A DNA stretch of 64,000 nt. Source: Dipylidium caninum. Taxonomy: Eukaryota; Platyhelminthes; Cestoda; Cyclophyllidea; Dipylidiidae. Of this stretch, positions 61,130 to 64,000 are shown piece by piece. The stretch's first letter is position 1; every line of letters starts with the position of its first letter. The notes under the pieces are model-generated. The model made no database searches. It saw only the letters and a program-made list of their open reading frames with translations, and had not been told where the DNA came from. Made by a program: the position numbers and the translations under genes. The stretch spans positions 1 to 64,000 of the forward strand of contig QEYB01001057.1 in assembly GCA_017562135.1 (NCBI GenBank), read 5' to 3'.

Positions 61130-61640
61130 CCGCATTCTGTGCTTACTGGTGCGGAAGTGCTGGCTGAAGCGGATTTGTCGGACTCAGAGAAATCACTGGC
61201 TGTGCAGCCTCCACTCTACCCCCGCTGCCTGGACGCAGCAATGGTGATTCCTCTCTGCATCAGGGACGTCGTAAAGCAAGGTCTCATTGAGTGACCGACC
61301 TTCTGTGCCCAAGAGATCTGAAGAAAAAGCACGGCTTTCCAACCTGGCACAGAATATTGGCTTCCTTCATGCCTGCAATTGTTACTTCGCAGATCTCGAA
61401 AATGAAACTAGTCCTATCATATTTCTGACCATTTTGTACATTCAACGGAGAAGAAGCCCAAGTGTTAGTGTCCGAAGTGCCGGCTTAACGAGAGGCGGAA
61501 TCTACTTCTCTTCACTCGAACAGTCCCCTTGAACCAATGACTTGAACTTTACACACGGTAACACATGAGCAGCGCTTTCATGATGCTGCGAGTTCGTCTT
61601 GCCGCAAGAGAGAGGCAAGAGAGCACGGGATAACGCTGAT
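61130..61640 (+). repeat. Partial third copy of the module
   Basis: Matches 56,480-56,820 in the same orientation (and 7,100-7,480 reversed). Anchors: CACTGNCTGTGCAG-CTCCACTC, CTCTCTGCATCA-GG-CGTCG, CTTCTGTGCC-AGAG, and CGTCTTGCCGCA near 61,592. The bounding inverted repeats were not found here. Confidence 0.6.
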
Positions 61641-64000
61641 GTGGGCTACTGGGGGAGTGGCTGGGGAAATTTGGCGACCACTAATTTCGATGATGAATGT
61701 GGTTCTTATCAACCAGCTCTCACTTCAGTATGTTATCTACTTCAACAGCAAGTAAACGTCCCCTGAACTGTCGCTTGGAGTAACTACGGCCCTTCCACTT
61801 TGTGGATCCCGTCTTGACATCCGTGCGTCACATTTCCTCTCCGCATTCAACCGTTTTTCTCTCATTATTCACTTCATCTGCCGCATCTGGTGATCCTTGC
61901 AACCTGGTCGCCTTTCATCACCTTCCAACGAGCTGAAGTTCAATCATCCATCTCCGTTTCACCTAGTGCTCGCTTACTTCTCTCTTAAGAATGGGATTCT
62001 CATCCTTGGTGAAGTCCACTTTCTCTTACTCCCAATCCCCACATCAGGTTGCCGTCACTTATTTTCTGACTTTGACATATAGACCGCTCATCACTCGGTG
62101 GCAGAAATTGAGGCGAGCGGTGGGAGGGACAATTGGGTTGCAGCCTCACAAATATTTGCGTTTGTAACTTCCACCGTGGTATAAGTGCTAAACGTCCTAG
62201 TGAAGATGGCTCTGAACAAAATGGACCGCGTCCAGGATTGACGAACTGTAAGCCTACATAAGCTTGGTCATTTCCACGTCTAAAAGCCCTTAAATTGAAC
62301 AAAGATGAAACAGGTATGTGCCTGCTTAACCGCTAAACTAAAGACCACGTCTATTCTAAGAATTCATCGTGATGTTCCTCACTGCCGATTAAACGCTGTA
62401 CTGCCAAAGGTTGCCTGTACGAGAACCTTCGTCGCCGACAAAGGGAAGTGCCCAAAAGAAGCATGGGATGCTTTTACCATAGTTCACACGCAATGAGATG
62501 AACCATTTCATTCGCATTACTTGACGCTCCCGCGTAGTTAGCATTAAAGCACGTCTGCCACCAGCTCTCGGGACCAACTCAGCTTCCATCACACTTTGAA
62601 TGCTCATTTACAAGATCCATCCATCATCCATCCACTCGCTATTTGCCTTTTGCATGCACTCAAGAAACACCTTTCTATGCTCGTCGAGACGACTAATGTT
62701 GAGTCGTCTCAATGGGACGTCTCTCAGATTTGAGCAATAGCGAGGGACATTGTTGGAAGAAAAGCTCGTTAGTGTTCCCGAAAAGACTGAGGAAAAAAGA
62801 AAGAACGCACCGAATTGGAACCAACATTAAAAGGTCTCGGATGTTAACCTCCCAAGATGGCAACAACTTCTCTTGAGAGCTCTGAGGCCCAGTACCATAG
62901 GAATTGAATAATAAGCAAAGAACTTCAAACTCAACAAAATCAACAGATAGTATGCGTGCAGCCTTAGGGCATAAATCAAATGTTCAAAATCTATTTTATT
63001 GCTGCACAATTCCTGCCATCATGGAATTGTGAACGGTGCGACTAATGGGAAACAAGTTGAGTTGGCTGCCTGAAATGCCCCATAGAAGCTGCGCGAAACG
63101 GGACGAAAAGTCACACACCGTTACAGCTTCATTAACACAGAATGCGTCTGTCATCCATCGTCGCTAGTCTTTTGAGGAAACAGATACGGCTGCTGGACAT
63201 TGTGGAACAGGAGGCGAGGTGGAGCAAAAGGCACCAAATTGATACGAAGACCATTTGAGGCAGCGATTAATGATTTCAGCGGGCAGATGCCGCTTCTAGA
63301 AAAGGATCGATCGAGCTATGTACAGGAGTTCCCATTCCACCCCTTCATCCTCCTTAACCTGGCCCCCGTCTTGGTATGTCATTGTGCTACGGCAAAGTCT
63401 ACAAATGACTCATCGACATGTGTTTGGAGGTGGAATACGAAGAATATAAAAAACGACGACTGTCACTCGTCTGTCAAAAGCTTTCTTCTTTCCCATTTTC
63501 TTCTACTTCAGCGGCTCAAAGGCGATATAAATTATTCCATGGTGGCGCGTGCCTCGGTGAACGAATCCGAGAGCATTTGCGGGTGTCAAGATTACCGACT
63601 TACTTAATGGTGAATGAGATGTTTCAGTGCAGCATCCTGAAAGCATCCTCAAGTATCAAGTTAGACTGAGGCGAGAGGTGAAAGGAATATTTGCAGTCAT
63701 CAAAAATAAGATGGGGCCGATTATGGTGGAAACAGGTGGATTAGAAGTCATTAAAGACCCTGTATCGCTTTCACTTTCCCCTTTTCATAAAAAGCAACCA
63801 TCTGTTCGTCTCCATGCACCTAAATTATTCGGTCTGCAAAACTGGGCGTCTTAACGTAAATCGCCTTAGCTTCACCTCACCGAGTACGGGTGAAGAAGGC
63901 CAGAACGGTGGAGCTGTGACATCAGAAAGAAGTAAGTTGGACACCGAGGTGGAATTATTGTGCAGAAAGCGATTGCGTGTGTGCGGAAGTCGTCTATTGA
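61641..64000. other. No supported gene
   Basis: Short open frames only, including 63,200-63,607 and 63,627-63,854 (+). An ATCC-type run (CATCCATCCATC) lies near 62,606-62,632. No family recognised. Confidence 0.4.

Overview
This window is eukaryotic nuclear DNA. There are no operons, no ribosome-binding sites and no long intronless genes. The one clearly recognisable gene is split by four short GT-AG introns of 73-87 bp. That gene is a PIM-family serine/threonine kinase (23,777-25,233, + strand, 381 aa predicted). Compact introns, a PIM-like kinase and abundant simple repeats would fit a flatworm, most likely a tapeworm. I infer this from general knowledge and cannot name a species.

Most of the rest is a patchwork of duplicated and inverted segments, which I found by reading blocks against one another. 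(1) A large inverted repeat has arms at about 17,033-22,861 and 32,681-37,937. Its spacer of about 9.8 kb carries the kinase gene. (2) An older direct duplication pairs about 12,720-16,190 with 43,060-45,510. (3) A second direct duplication pairs about 40,080-42,270 with 46,205-47,400 and carries two damaged copies of a minus-strand gene for a very acidic Glu/Ser-rich protein. (4) A diverged module at about 5,898-8,110 recurs in reverse orientation at 55,670-57,810, and part of it recurs at about 61,130-61,640. Its core is flanked by inverted copies of a segment of about 120-130 bp that carries a TTTAAA/TTAAAT motif. (5) Smaller inverted pairs lie at 12,110/15,262 and 45,722/48,308. A third copy of the outer part of the big arm lies at 47,430-47,830.

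Layout: 1-5.9 kb, no supported gene; 5.9-8.1 kb, module; 9.9-10.7 kb, possible three-exon minigene; 12.1-16.2 kb, duplicated block; 17.0-22.9 kb, left arm; 23.7-25.2 kb, kinase with its own TATA box; 28.5-30.2 kb, possible multi-exon gene; 32.2-37.9 kb, extra repeat copy and right arm; 38.3 kb, (GCAG)41; 40.1-48.7 kb, acidic-gene duplications and duplicated block; 48.7-55.6 kb, A+T-richer single-copy sequence with one weak two-exon candidate; 55.7-61.6 kb, inverted module copies; 61.6-64 kb, nothing recognised.

No rRNA, tRNA, CRISPR array or intact transposase or reverse transcriptase was recognised. Apart from the kinase, protein-coding calls rest on splice-phase agreement or paralogue comparison and are low confidence. 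Repeat boundaries are approximate, because they were aligned by eye.
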